Positions 16,963 to 24,131 of a DNA stretch of 51,494 bases are shown one piece after another. How positions within the stretch are numbered: the first letter of the stretch is position 1; every line of letters starts with the position of its first letter. The notes under the pieces are model-generated. The model ran no database searches. It had not been told where the DNA came from and saw nothing but the letters and a program-made list of their open reading frames with translations. A program made the translations under genes and the position numbers. The DNA lies in contig JBFISM010000009.1 in NCBI GenBank assembly GCA_041608535.1, forward strand, positions 1 to 51,494. Reading direction: 5' to 3'. The stretch is from JBFISM01 sp041608535. Its GTDB lineage: Bacteria; Actinomycetota; Acidimicrobiia; Spongiisociales; UBA5794.

Positions 16963-18204
16963 GTGCAGCGGCCACGGGTTGTGATCGTCGGGGCGGGTTT
17001 CGCCGGGCTGAACGCAGCCAAGGCGCTGGCTCGGGTGCCGGTCCAGATCACGATCATCGATCGTCGCAACTTCCACCTCTTCCAGCCGTTGCTGTATCAG
17101 GTAGCCAGCGCGGGTCTCAACCCGAGTGACATCGCCTATCCCATCCGCACGATCTTCCGGCGTCAGCGCAATGTGGAGCGGATCCTGCTCGATGAGGTGA
17201 CCTCCGTGCACCTCGCCGAGCAGAGCGTCCGCACGAGCCACGGACACACGATCGAGTACGACTACTTGATCATCGCCACTGGGGCCACCCACTCGTACTT
17301 TGGCAACGAGGAGTGGGAGGCGATCGCTCCCGGGCTGAAGACGATCGAAGACGCCCTCCTGATCCGCCGTCGCATACTGGCGAGCTTCGAACATGCCGAG
17401 CGAGTGCCCGACGAGGCAGAGAAACTGCTCACGTTCGTCATCGTTGGGGCCGGCCCCACCGGTGTCGAGCTCGCAGGGGCCGTCATCGAAATCGCGGTGC
17501 ACTCGATGTCACGTGAATTCGATGTCATCGATCCGGAAGCGGCGCGCGTCATCGTGGTGGAGGGCGCCGATCACGTGCTGCCCGCATACTCGGAGAAACT
17601 CTCGGCCAAGGCGAGACGCCAGCTGGAGACGCTCGGCGTCGAGGTGGTCACAGGTTCGATGGTCATGGACATATCCGATGAGGGTGTGACCCTCGGCGAT
17701 GGTACGCGCATCCCCGCGGGCACCGTGTTGTGGGCTGCCGGTGTGCGCGGTTCGTCGCTCGCACAAACACTCGGCCTCGAACTCGACCGCGCCGGACGGG
17801 TGCCGGTCCAGCCCGACCTCAGTCTGCCCGAGCACTCGGAGGTGTTCGTCACCGGCGACCTCGCTGCGATCGAGGGGGTGCCGGGAGTGGCTCCGGCGGC
17901 GATTCAACAGGGTAAGCATGCCGCCGCAATGATCGACGCCGACATGGCCAAGCGACCCCGGACGCCGTTTCGCTATCGCGACAAGGGGTCTGTGGCAACG
18001 ATCGGGCGTGCTCGGGGGGTTGCCGACATCGGTCCGTTCGAGTTCTCCGGATTCACGGCGTGGGCGGCATGGCTCGGGATCCACCTGTTCTTTCTCATCG
18101 GATTCCGCAACCGTCTCTTCGTCCTGCTGTCGTGGGCGTGGAATTACCTGACCTTCCGCCGGGGGGCTCGGATCATCACGGCCGTGGCGAGGCAGCCGCA
18201 ATGA
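16963..18204 (+). CDS. ndh: Type II NADH dehydrogenase (NDH-2)
   Basis: Single-subunit, non-proton-pumping NADH:quinone oxidoreductase, 413 residues. GTG 16963 places the FAD dinucleotide fold (VVIVGAGFAGLNAA) right at the N-terminus; the longer upstream frame overlaps the riboswitch and is not credible. A second Rossmann motif for NADH is VIVGAGPTGVELAGA. FVTGDLAAIEG and VAPAAIQQGKHAA are typical of the family near the C-terminus, and the last helix region (AWAAWLGIHLFFLIGF) attaches it to the membrane. Its stop overlaps the ATG of the AhpD-like gene (ATGA), so the two are probably co-translated, linking respiration and peroxide defence. Confidence 0.92.
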   Translation: MQRPRVVIVGAGFAGLNAAKALARVPVQITIIDRRNFHLFQPLLYQVASAGLNPSDIAYPIRTIFRRQRNVERILLDEVTSVHLAEQSVRTSHGHTIEYDYLIIATGATHSYFGNEEWEAIAPGLKTIEDALLIRRRILASFEHAERVPDEAEKLLTFVIVGAGPTGVELAGAVIEIAVHSMSREFDVIDPEAARVIVVEGADHVLPAYSEKLSAKARRQLETLGVEVVTGSMVMDISDEGVTLGDGTRIPAGTVLWAAGVRGSSLAQTLGLELDRAGRVPVQPDLSLPEHSEVFVTGDLAAIEGVPGVAPAAIQQGKHAAAMIDADMAKRPRTPFRYRDKGSVATIGRARGVADIGPFEFSGFTAWAAWLGIHLFFLIGFRNRLFVLLSWAWNYLTFRRGARIITAVARQPQ

Positions 18205-19184
18205 TCGAGCCGAGCTCTTTCCCGCAGCCCGTGCGTCACGACGTCGTCGCCGTGATGCAGCGTGAGTGGGACCGTCTCGCCCGTCCCGGCGCCACCCTCA
18301 CAGGCGGCGAGCGCATCGAGCTCGCCGCCACGGTGCGCAGCCCGGTGCGGAGCTGCGACTCCGCGACTCCGGAGGTCGACAGCAGAATCGCTGCGGCTGT
18401 TCGCATCGCTCATGAACCGGCGACGATCGATCGCGAGTTCATCGATGGGCTGTGCGATTCCGGGATGCGTGCCGCCGAGTACGTCGAGATCATCGGTTTG
18501 GTGAGCCGCTTGGCAGCTGTCGACAGCTTCCACAGGATTCTCGGTGCGGAGCGACCTGCTCTCCCGGCCGCAGTCGACGGGGAGCCTTCGAACGACCTCA
18601 ATCCGATGGCGCAATCCGGCCGCTCGTTCGTCCCGATGGTGCGGGGCGCTTCGATCATCTATGCGCTGACGCTCATTCCCGACGAGCACGAAGCGATGAT
18701 GGATGACTTCCACGACACGCTGTACCTGTCCACCACGCAGATGCAGCAGCCGACCTCGCCGCGGGCGATCACCAGGCCGCAGATCGAGTTGCTCGCAACG
18801 CTGACATCGGCGGAGAACGAGTGCTTCTACTGACTGCTCGCCCATGTGGAGATGCTCCGGGCGAGCGCTGAGGCAGCAGGGGAGCGAGTGAATCTGGCCG
18901 TGATCAACGATCGCAGTGTCGACCCGGGCATCGTCGGTGGGCGGCTGTTCACGGATCTCGTGGAGGCGGCCTTTGGGCGTGGGGACCTCGCACAGGTCGT
19001 CCGTGAGGTCGAGGACATCGCCGGCGCCGAGGCGCTCGTCGATGCCGCAGCAGTCATCGCCAACTTCGAGATGATGAACCGCGTTGCGGATGCGATCGGG
19101 ATGCCGGTTGGACGCGGGATGCTGAGCCGCACCGCTGCACTACGCGCCGAGGGGGGACTCGACCGGTACGACCCGTCCGGCTGA
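18201..19184 (+). CDS. AhpD-like protein, candidate selenoprotein with in-frame UGA
   Basis: Predicted alkylhydroperoxidase/carboxymuconolactone-decarboxylase-fold protein of 327 residues if the TGA at 18831-18833 is read as selenocysteine at residue 211. The sequence around it is ENECFY-U-LLAHVEML. In AhpD the catalytic set is Glu, then Cys 12 residues later, CxxC, and His 4 residues after the second Cys. Here a Glu lies 12 residues before the Cys, then C-x-x-U, then H four residues later, an exact fit with Sec replacing the resolving Cys. Downstream coding continues in frame to 19184 with conserved-looking sequence. A hairpin lies just behind the UGA. It overlaps ndh by 4 nt. AhpD-like selenoproteins are a known bacterial class; without Sec insertion this would be a truncated, inactive protein. 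Confidence 0.75.
18836..18866 (+). promoter_or_regulatory. SECIS-like hairpin after the UGA of the AhpD-like gene
   Basis: Starting 2 nt after the UGA, GCUCGCCC (18836-18843) pairs with GGGCGAGC (18859-18866), 8 bp. Inside it GGAG pairs with CUCC around an AUG loop, with a 4-nt bulge AUGU. Position and size fit a bacterial SECIS, but the apical loop does not show the GU found in the best-studied examples. Confidence 0.5.
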
Positions 19185-19225
19185 GCTCGCGAACCAGGCA
19201 AGCCTGCAGCGACGTACTACTCACG

Positions 19226-19936
19226 ATGAAACGCGCAGTGCTGCTGTCTGCTGCGACTGCAACGATTGCGATCGGCGCCGTGTGGTTCCTGTTGTTCCGC
19301 AGCGATGCACCGCCGCCCGTGTCGCTCGACGACGCAGTAGCTCTCGCAGCGACCACCACCGACCGTCCAGATGTCGGCAGCACGGCCCGAGAGGGACCGG
19401 TCCAACTGGATGGGACTTGGACGGTCAACGGCGCCAATTCGTTTGCCGGCTACCGGATCGGCGAGGAACTCGCCAACTTCGGCACGGCCGAAGCGGTGGG
19501 ACGGACCGATGCGGTCACCGGATCCCTCACCGTCCGAGACGGCGTCATCACTGCGGCCACCGTGGACGTCGACATGGACAGCCTCCACTCGGATCGATCG
19601 CAGCGGGACTCGGCTTTGCGCGATCGCGGGCTGGAGACCGCAACGTTTCCGACGGCTACGTTCGTCCTGACGGAACCCGTCGCCATCGGCGACCAACTCA
19701 CGGCCGGAGATGGATTCTCCACCACCGCCACCGGCGATCTCACGCTGCACGGTGTGACGAAGACGGTCGAGCTCGCCGTCGAAGGACGGGTCGTCGACGG
19801 ACGCACCGTCGTTGCCGTCGGCTCTCTCGCCGTCGCTCTCGCCGACTACGCCATTGACCCCCCAACCGGCTTCGCAGTCCTCTCGATCGAAGACACGGGC
19901 ATCATCGAGCTCCAACTCGAATTCACGACGACCTGA
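19226..19936 (+). CDS. YceI family protein, membrane-anchored
   Basis: YceI-like lipocalin-fold protein of 236 residues that probably binds an isoprenoid or other hydrophobic ligand outside the membrane. The start ATG 19226 gives an N-terminal hydrophobic signal or anchor (MKRAVLLSAATATIAIGAVW). The YceI domain starts near residue 65 with GTWTVNGANSFAGYRIGEEL and continues with ATVDVDMDSLHSD, RDRGLETATFPTATF and TGDLTLHGVTKTVELAVEG, all typical of the family. Family members are often linked to stress and redox metabolism; here it follows ndh and the AhpD-like gene, but after 41 bp it may have its own promoter. Confidence 0.88.
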   Translation: MKRAVLLSAATATIAIGAVWFLLFRSDAPPPVSLDDAVALAATTTDRPDVGSTAREGPVQLDGTWTVNGANSFAGYRIGEELANFGTAEAVGRTDAVTGSLTVRDGVITAATVDVDMDSLHSDRSQRDSALRDRGLETATFPTATFVLTEPVAIGDQLTAGDGFSTTATGDLTLHGVTKTVELAVEGRVVDGRTVVAVGSLAVALADYAIDPPTGFAVLSIEDTGIIELQLEFTTT

Positions 19937-19942
19937 CGTCTG

Positions 19943-19960
19943 CCCCCCCCCAAAAAAAAA
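19943..19960. repeat. C9A9 homopolymer tract
   Basis: Nine C (19943-19951) then nine A (19952-19960). On the minus strand the T9 run follows directly after the structured element at 19961-20076 and would act as the U-tail of a terminator. Homopolymers of this length are also prone to length error in assembly. Confidence 0.6.
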
Positions 19961-20076
19961 CCGACGGGGGGAGGTCCCTGCGAGCCCGCGGGGCTCGGAG
20001 GTAGAGGCGCCTCGGCACAGCCGAGACATTGCAGTTTGCTCCGCAAACTGCGGGCACGGGTCTGTCCCCCCGTCGG
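19961..20076 (-). repeat. Hairpin repeat, copy B, with outer stem and terminator-like U-tail
   Basis: CCGACGGGGGGA (19961-19972) is an exact reverse complement of TCCCCCCGTCGG (20065-20076). Between these arms lie three more hairpins: CGAGCCC/GGGCTCG (19981-19997), CTCGGC/GCCGAG (20011-20025) and GCAGTTTGC/GCAAACTGC (20031-20051). Folded together they make a multi-branched junction. On the minus strand it ends in T9. The two last inner hairpins recur at 13705-13748. Confidence 0.7.
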
Positions 20077-20098
20077 GGGGAAGACGAACCCCCAAACG

Positions 20099-20135
20099 CG
20101 AGAAAGGGACCCCCACCACAAAGGTCCCTTTCTCG
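20099..20135. terminator. Bidirectional hairpin between convergent genes
   Basis: A 13-bp perfect stem (CGAGAAAGGGACC with GGTCCCTTTCTCG) and an 11-nt loop lie between the YceI gene and the minus-strand small membrane protein. It is likely a terminator from position; there is no long U-run on either side. Confidence 0.6.
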
Positions 20136-20157
20136 GTTGCGATGCGGCCTGAAAAAT

Positions 20158-20382
20158 TCAGGCGGTGGCTCGTAGGTCCGGCTCGATGACTCGAACAGTG
20201 GGGATGTCCACCGGGGCGAGGCGAAGGGGCGTGATCTCTCGTAGGTGCTCGTCGAGGCTCATCTGGGAACGCTCGGCGCGGAGTGTTCTCGCCAGGCTGA
20301 GCTCGGCCCGTATGGTTGCGATGAGAAAAGCAACGATGACCGCAAGTGCGAGAATGACAAGCTCTCCGGAATTCTCGAACAT
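20158..20382 (-). CDS. Small single-pass membrane protein
   Basis: Hypothetical protein of 74 residues. ATG 20382 follows a GGAAGGA ribosome site. One hydrophobic helix is visible (LVILALAVIVAFLIATI, about residues 8-24) after a short acidic N-terminus. The rest is charged and would face the cytoplasm, with basic and acidic patches (RAELSLARTLRAERSQ). No family is recognised. It lies in the 3' vicinity of the ArfA-like pair on the same strand, separated from them by 214 bp, and is closed by the structured terminator region. The start, ribosome site and helix support a real gene, but nothing more can be said. Confidence 0.55.
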   Translation of the reverse strand: MFENSGELVILALAVIVAFLIATIRAELSLARTLRAERSQMSLDEHLREITPLRLAPVDIPTVRVIEPDLRATA

Positions 20383-20596
20383 GGTTGTACCTGGTCCTTC
20401 CTAGGGGCCCTGTGGGGTGTGGGCCGCCATTCATGGATAGGACACCCCGGATCGGTAGACCTTGCACCGCTTAACCCAGATTTAGAGGACTTTGTCCAAA
20501 TGGGCCGATCGACCCAGGCGACGGGGGAGAGGTCAGCGAATGCGGAGGCCGCTCAAATGCTCACGTGGTGAGGCTTGAGCCACAACGGAATCGACG

Positions 20597-21034
20597 CTAT
20601 TCACCGTCCGCTTCCACCGTCGCTGTCTGTTCCGCAAGAGCATGATCCGACGGCGCGTCGACACCCGCAGTCGGGACCGACTCTTGCGCTGCATTGGCCT
20701 CACCAATCCCGGTGAATTCGTGCAACTCTGCGGTGAGACGGGCTATCTGGTCCCGTGCGCTCGCCAGCTCCGTACGCACGGTTGCCGCCTCTTCCGTGGC
20801 CCTCCGGGTCGCCGCATCAGCCTCTGCGAGCTCGCCCGACATCTTGCCGGCTCGCTCCTCGGCCAGGGCGAGTCTCCCCTCGTACTCCTCGGCGACGGTG
20901 CGTTCCGCGCGGAAGCTTCGCAGAATCCAGCCGATCGCCACCCCGATGAGCAGTGCCGCCACCATCCACCACACGATCTCGGCAGCGGCGTATCCCGTGC
21001 CCCGGATCTGGGCAACAAGAGTTGCGTAGCTCAC
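20597..21034 (-). CDS. Membrane-anchored coiled-coil protein, partner of the ArfA-like gene
   Basis: Protein of 145 residues with one transmembrane helix (VWWMVAALLIGVAIGWIL, about residues 21-38) and a long Ala/Glu/Arg-rich coiled coil (about 42-110, for example AEEYEGRLALAEERAGKM). The acidic tail is low complexity. Its ATG overlaps the stop of the upstream OmpA/BON gene (ATGA), which suggests translational coupling and joint function. In mycobacteria arfA is followed by the small membrane genes arfB and arfC; this partner occupies the same position, but I see no clear sequence match to them. Confidence 0.7.
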   Translation of the reverse strand: MSYATLVAQIRGTGYAAAEIVWWMVAALLIGVAIGWILRSFRAERTVAEEYEGRLALAEERAGKMSGELAEADAATRRATEEAATVRTELASARDQIARLTAELHEFTGIGEANAAQESVPTAGVDAPSDHALAEQTATVEADGE

Positions 21035-22470
21035 CCGTCCTCCTCCACCACGACGAACTGGATGCGACGATTCTCCGCCCGACCCTCGGCAGTGTCGTTG
21101 GTGGCGATCGGCCGCGACTCCCCGTAGCCGATTGCGGTCAGGCGTCCCGGGTCCACACCGCCCGCAACGAGATAGGCAACCACGGCCTCCGCCCGCTGCT
21201 CGCTCAACCGCTGATTCACCGCCTCACCACCTTCGCTGTCGGTGTGCCCCTCGACGATGAGCGATGTCGAGGGATTCTCCTGAAGGATGATGATGGCAGC
21301 GTCGAGCTTGTTCATCGCATCGATCGATAGCGCCGCACTCCCCACCTCGAAATTGGTTCCCCCTTGTAGGAGTGCGGTGAGCGACACCGCAATGCTCTCC
21401 GCTTCGATCTCGAGACTCGTCGTCACGGCAAGCTCCGCTGTACCGAGTTCCGCCAGCGCACGTGCGGTCTCATCGACGACCAACTCGTTCGGAGCCGAGC
21501 CCGTGATCGACAGCTCGCCGTCAACCAAGTCGGCCCTCCACTCGATCAGATCGGTGGTTGCGGCGAAGAGCGCCCCCAGATCACCGAGATACCCAGGACT
21601 GGCCACCGTAGCCACCCGCAGGTCGCTCACCACACGGTCGATCCCGTAAGCGAGCGCGGCGCTGCCTTCGATGGCTTCGACGGTCGCCGAATCCGGCAGG
21701 TCGCCGCCCAGTTCGAGCACGTCGTCGACGAACACGACTCGCAGGACCGGAGGCCCGCCGGTGACCACGGTGAGAGAATCGGCAATGGTTGCAGTGGCGC
21801 CCAGCGCTTCGCCCACCGCGGCCAGGACGAGCTGACGCTGCTCCTCGGAGGCGACGTCACCCTCGAGGTCGAGTGTGTCGTCGTCGAAACGAAGCTGGGC
21901 TCGCTCGAGTCCGGCTGCGACGGCGGTCTCAGCAACGACGCCGAGCCAGGCCTCCAGCGAAGTCGACGGATCAGTCGCCAGCGATCCGTCGACCGACCAG
22001 TCCGGGAACCGATCACGCAATCCGGAAAGAATGTCATCAGCGGTGGCTTGATCCGGCACCAATCCCGTAACCATCACCACGCCGTCCGCGATGGACACGT
22101 CCACCTGGGCGGCCGGCGTCTCGTCGCCGCCGTCGACGGCGACACCCGACATGTCGACGGTGCGCACACCGCGCAATGTCAGCACGAGCAAGCCCGCACG
22201 CGTCCGTTCCACCTCGTTCCCAACCGCACCAGAAAGCACAGCATCGCGTCCGTCGAACTCGACATCGATACCGTGACCATCGAGCACGTCATCGGCGGCT
22301 GCAGTGAGGCCGTGTTCGTGGCGTGCGAGACCCCACGAAACGGCGAAGGCCGTGATCACCAGCCACGCGGCCAGCAGCATCCACACCATGCGGGGAATCT
22401 GCTTCCCGGGCATCTCCTTGCTGTGTTCCACGATCACCTCGCCGCTTGCGGCCGGCTGAACGGGCAGCAC
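21031..22470 (-). CDS. BON/OmpA-domain envelope protein, OmpATb/ArfA-like
   Basis: Membrane-anchored protein of 479 residues. The likely start is ATG 22470, with an alternative Met just before the helix. After a short cytoplasmic part comes one helix (MVWMLLAAWLVITAFAVSW, about residues 28-46). The middle carries repeated BON-like units (for example VDVSIADGVVMVTGLVPDQ and VVFVDDVLELGGDLPD). The C-terminal 110 residues form an OmpA peptidoglycan-binding domain: LIVEGHTDSEGGEAVNQRLS, QRAEAVVAYLVAGGVDP, IGYGESRPI and NRRIQFVVV. The order helix-BON-OmpA is that of Mycobacterium ArfA (OmpATb), which is linked to acid adaptation and ammonia secretion. Function here is inferred from architecture only. 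Confidence 0.85.
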   Translation of the reverse strand: MLPVQPAASGEVIVEHSKEMPGKQIPRMVWMLLAAWLVITAFAVSWGLARHEHGLTAAADDVLDGHGIDVEFDGRDAVLSGAVGNEVERTRAGLLVLTLRGVRTVDMSGVAVDGGDETPAAQVDVSIADGVVMVTGLVPDQATADDILSGLRDRFPDWSVDGSLATDPSTSLEAWLGVVAETAVAAGLERAQLRFDDDTLDLEGDVASEEQRQLVLAAVGEALGATATIADSLTVVTGGPPVLRVVFVDDVLELGGDLPDSATVEAIEGSAALAYGIDRVVSDLRVATVASPGYLGDLGALFAATTDLIEWRADLVDGELSITGSAPNELVVDETARALAELGTAELAVTTSLEIEAESIAVSLTALLQGGTNFEVGSAALSIDAMNKLDAAIIILQENPSTSLIVEGHTDSEGGEAVNQRLSEQRAEAVVAYLVAGGVDPGRLTAIGYGESRPIATNDTAEGRAENRRIQFVVVEEDG

Positions 22471-22534
22471 CGTAGCCGCACCAGAAGTCTGTGCCAGCTG
22501 CGGGCGGTCAGCACTCTGTGTCTGGTTCGATCGC

Positions 22535-22540
22535 TAGATT
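22535..22540 (+). promoter_or_regulatory. -10-like hexamer before the DddP-like gene
   Basis: TAGATT ends 9 nt upstream of the ATG at 22550, and there is no Shine-Dalgarno sequence. This is consistent with a leaderless transcript. Confidence 0.45.
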
Positions 22541-22549
22541 CGCCGCACC

Positions 22550-23878
22550 ATGGTGTACCCCGAGCAGTTCACCGTCACCGGGCGGCATCGCTCCAAGATC
22601 GGCGCTGACCAGACAATGTCCGCGGAGACGCGGCGAGCCACCGAATTGAACATGCACGTTCTCGGCCCCGGTGAACCGGCACGGAGCGAGTGGGCGGCGC
22701 TCGGTCTGCCCTCACCGGACGTCGACGTGATCCGTCACTACCGGCTGGAAAGGGTGCGGCGCCAGCTCGAGCTGCTCGACTGCGCCGGAATCGTGCTCTA
22801 CGACCCGATCAACATCCGCTACGCCACGGACAGCACCAACATGCAGGTGTGGGTGGCACACAACCCCACCCGCTATGTGTTCGTGGCCACCGACGGCCCC
22901 GTGATCGTCTGGGACTACCTGACCGCCGAATTCCTCTCCGGACATCTGTCGCTGGTCGACGAGATCAGAACGACGACGCAATGGATGTACATGTTCGCCG
23001 GCGCCGAGACGGAGCGAAATGTGGCTCGTTGGTCGGCGGAGCTCGCCGATCTCGTCGCCACGTACGGCCGGGGCAACACCCGCCTGGCCATCGATCGTGC
23101 CAACCCGGTTGCGATCGAGGCCCTGCAGCGAGCGGGTCTGACGCTGCACAACGGCGAGGAGGTCATGGAGCTGGCTCGCGCCGTGAAATCACCCGAGGAG
23201 ATCATCGCGATGCGGTGTGCCATCGCCTCGTGCGAGGCGGCCGTCGCCGAGATGCACGGGACGATGCAACCCGGCATGACCGAGAACGAGCTGTGGTCCG
23301 TGCTGCATGCCGGCAACATCCGGCGTGCCGGAGAGTGGATCGAGACGCGCCTGCTTGCTTCGGGGCCCCGGACCAACCCATGGTTCCAGGAATCGTCGAG
23401 CCGGATCATCGAGGCCGGCGATTTGGTCGCCTTCGATACGGATCTGATTGGTGTCTACGGCGTGTGTGTCGACATGTCGCGCACCTGGTTGGCAGGTAGC
23501 ACCACCCCTCTCCCGCACCAGCGGGATGCGTGGGAACAGGCGGCGGACCAGATCGCGGCCAACACCGAACTGCTCACTCCCGGTCGCAGCTTCGAGGAGC
23601 TGACGTTTCAGGCCGCCGTGCCGGACACCGACCGCTACCGGCACTACTCCGTGCTCTACCACGGGGTCGGTCTCGCCGATGAGTGGCCCACCATCTACTT
23701 CCCATCAGGATGGGATGCCGTGGGTTTCGACGGCGAGCTGGAACCGGGAATGGTGATGTGTGTCGAAGCGTACGTCGGGCCGCTGAACGCACCTGAAGGG
23801 GTCAAGCTCGAGGAACAGGTGCTCGTGACCGAACACGGCCCCGAGCGTCTCACCGGCTATCCGCTCGAGCTGGTGTGA
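22550..23878 (+). CDS. dddP: DddP-like M24-fold protein, candidate DMSP lyase
   Basis: Predicted enzyme of 442 residues with the pita-bread (M24 peptidase) fold, best matched from memory to the marine DMSP lyase DddP, which splits dimethylsulfoniopropionate into DMS and acrylate. IRYATDSTNMQVWVAHNP, RRAGEWIETRLLASGPRTNP and AFDTDLIGVYGVCVDMSRTW are nearly DddP-identical blocks. All six metal ligands reported for the Roseobacter enzyme (D295, D297, D307, H371, E406, E421) have counterparts at D296, D298, D308, H371, E406 and E421. The catalytic Asp377 is present in HGVGLADEWP and Tyr366 is present too. An ordinary Xaa-Pro peptidase is less likely. The 3' end is part of a tandem duplication. 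Confidence 0.72.
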   Translation: MVYPEQFTVTGRHRSKIGADQTMSAETRRATELNMHVLGPGEPARSEWAALGLPSPDVDVIRHYRLERVRRQLELLDCAGIVLYDPINIRYATDSTNMQVWVAHNPTRYVFVATDGPVIVWDYLTAEFLSGHLSLVDEIRTTTQWMYMFAGAETERNVARWSAELADLVATYGRGNTRLAIDRANPVAIEALQRAGLTLHNGEEVMELARAVKSPEEIIAMRCAIASCEAAVAEMHGTMQPGMTENELWSVLHAGNIRRAGEWIETRLLASGPRTNPWFQESSSRIIEAGDLVAFDTDLIGVYGVCVDMSRTWLAGSTTPLPHQRDAWEQAADQIAANTELLTPGRSFEELTFQAAVPDTDRYRHYSVLYHGVGLADEWPTIYFPSGWDAVGFDGELEPGMVMCVEAYVGPLNAPEGVKLEEQVLVTEHGPERLTGYPLELV

Positions 23879-23938
23879 GGCCGCTCGAGCTGGTGTGAGG
23901 CCGCTCGACTGGTGTGAGGCCGCTCGACTGGTGTGAGG
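23861..23938 (+). repeat. Four tandem copies of the 3' end of the dddP-like gene
   Basis: The 20-bp unit CCGCTCGAGCTGGTGTGAGG occurs at 23861-23880 and 23881-23900, then a 19-bp version lacking one base (CCGCTCGACTGGTGTGAGG) at 23901-23919 and 23920-23938. The first unit encodes the last residues LELV and the TGA; the other three are non-coding downstream copies. Confidence 0.9.
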
Positions 23939-24011
23939 CGGCCTCCACGTCGCCGGCAGTCGCAAAAACCATTGCGCCACCGTTGCGTTTGCGGGAATAT
24001 GACAAGGGTAC

Positions 24012-24042
24012 ACTCAAGTTATAGTATTCACGACTACTCAAA
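24012..24042 (+). promoter_or_regulatory. dnaK promoter region with possible HspR half-sites
   Basis: ACTCAAG at 24012-24018 and ACTCAAA at 24036-24042 match the right half of the HspR (HAIR) operator, with a TATAGT -10-like element between them (24020-24025). A complete inverted HAIR is not present. HspR control is suggested mainly by the hspR gene at the operon end. Confidence 0.4.
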
Positions 24043-24131
24043 CCCGGAGGAGCGGTGCGCCCCGACCATCGAGGCGCCCCACGACAGGTTTCAACGAGAT
24101 CGACAGACCTAGGAACTGAAAGGTTGACTTC

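Noticed and set aside
24012..24042. A full HAIR or CIRCE operator before dnaK
   Set aside because: Only one half-site sequence is seen twice in the same orientation; no complete inverted repeat could be found.
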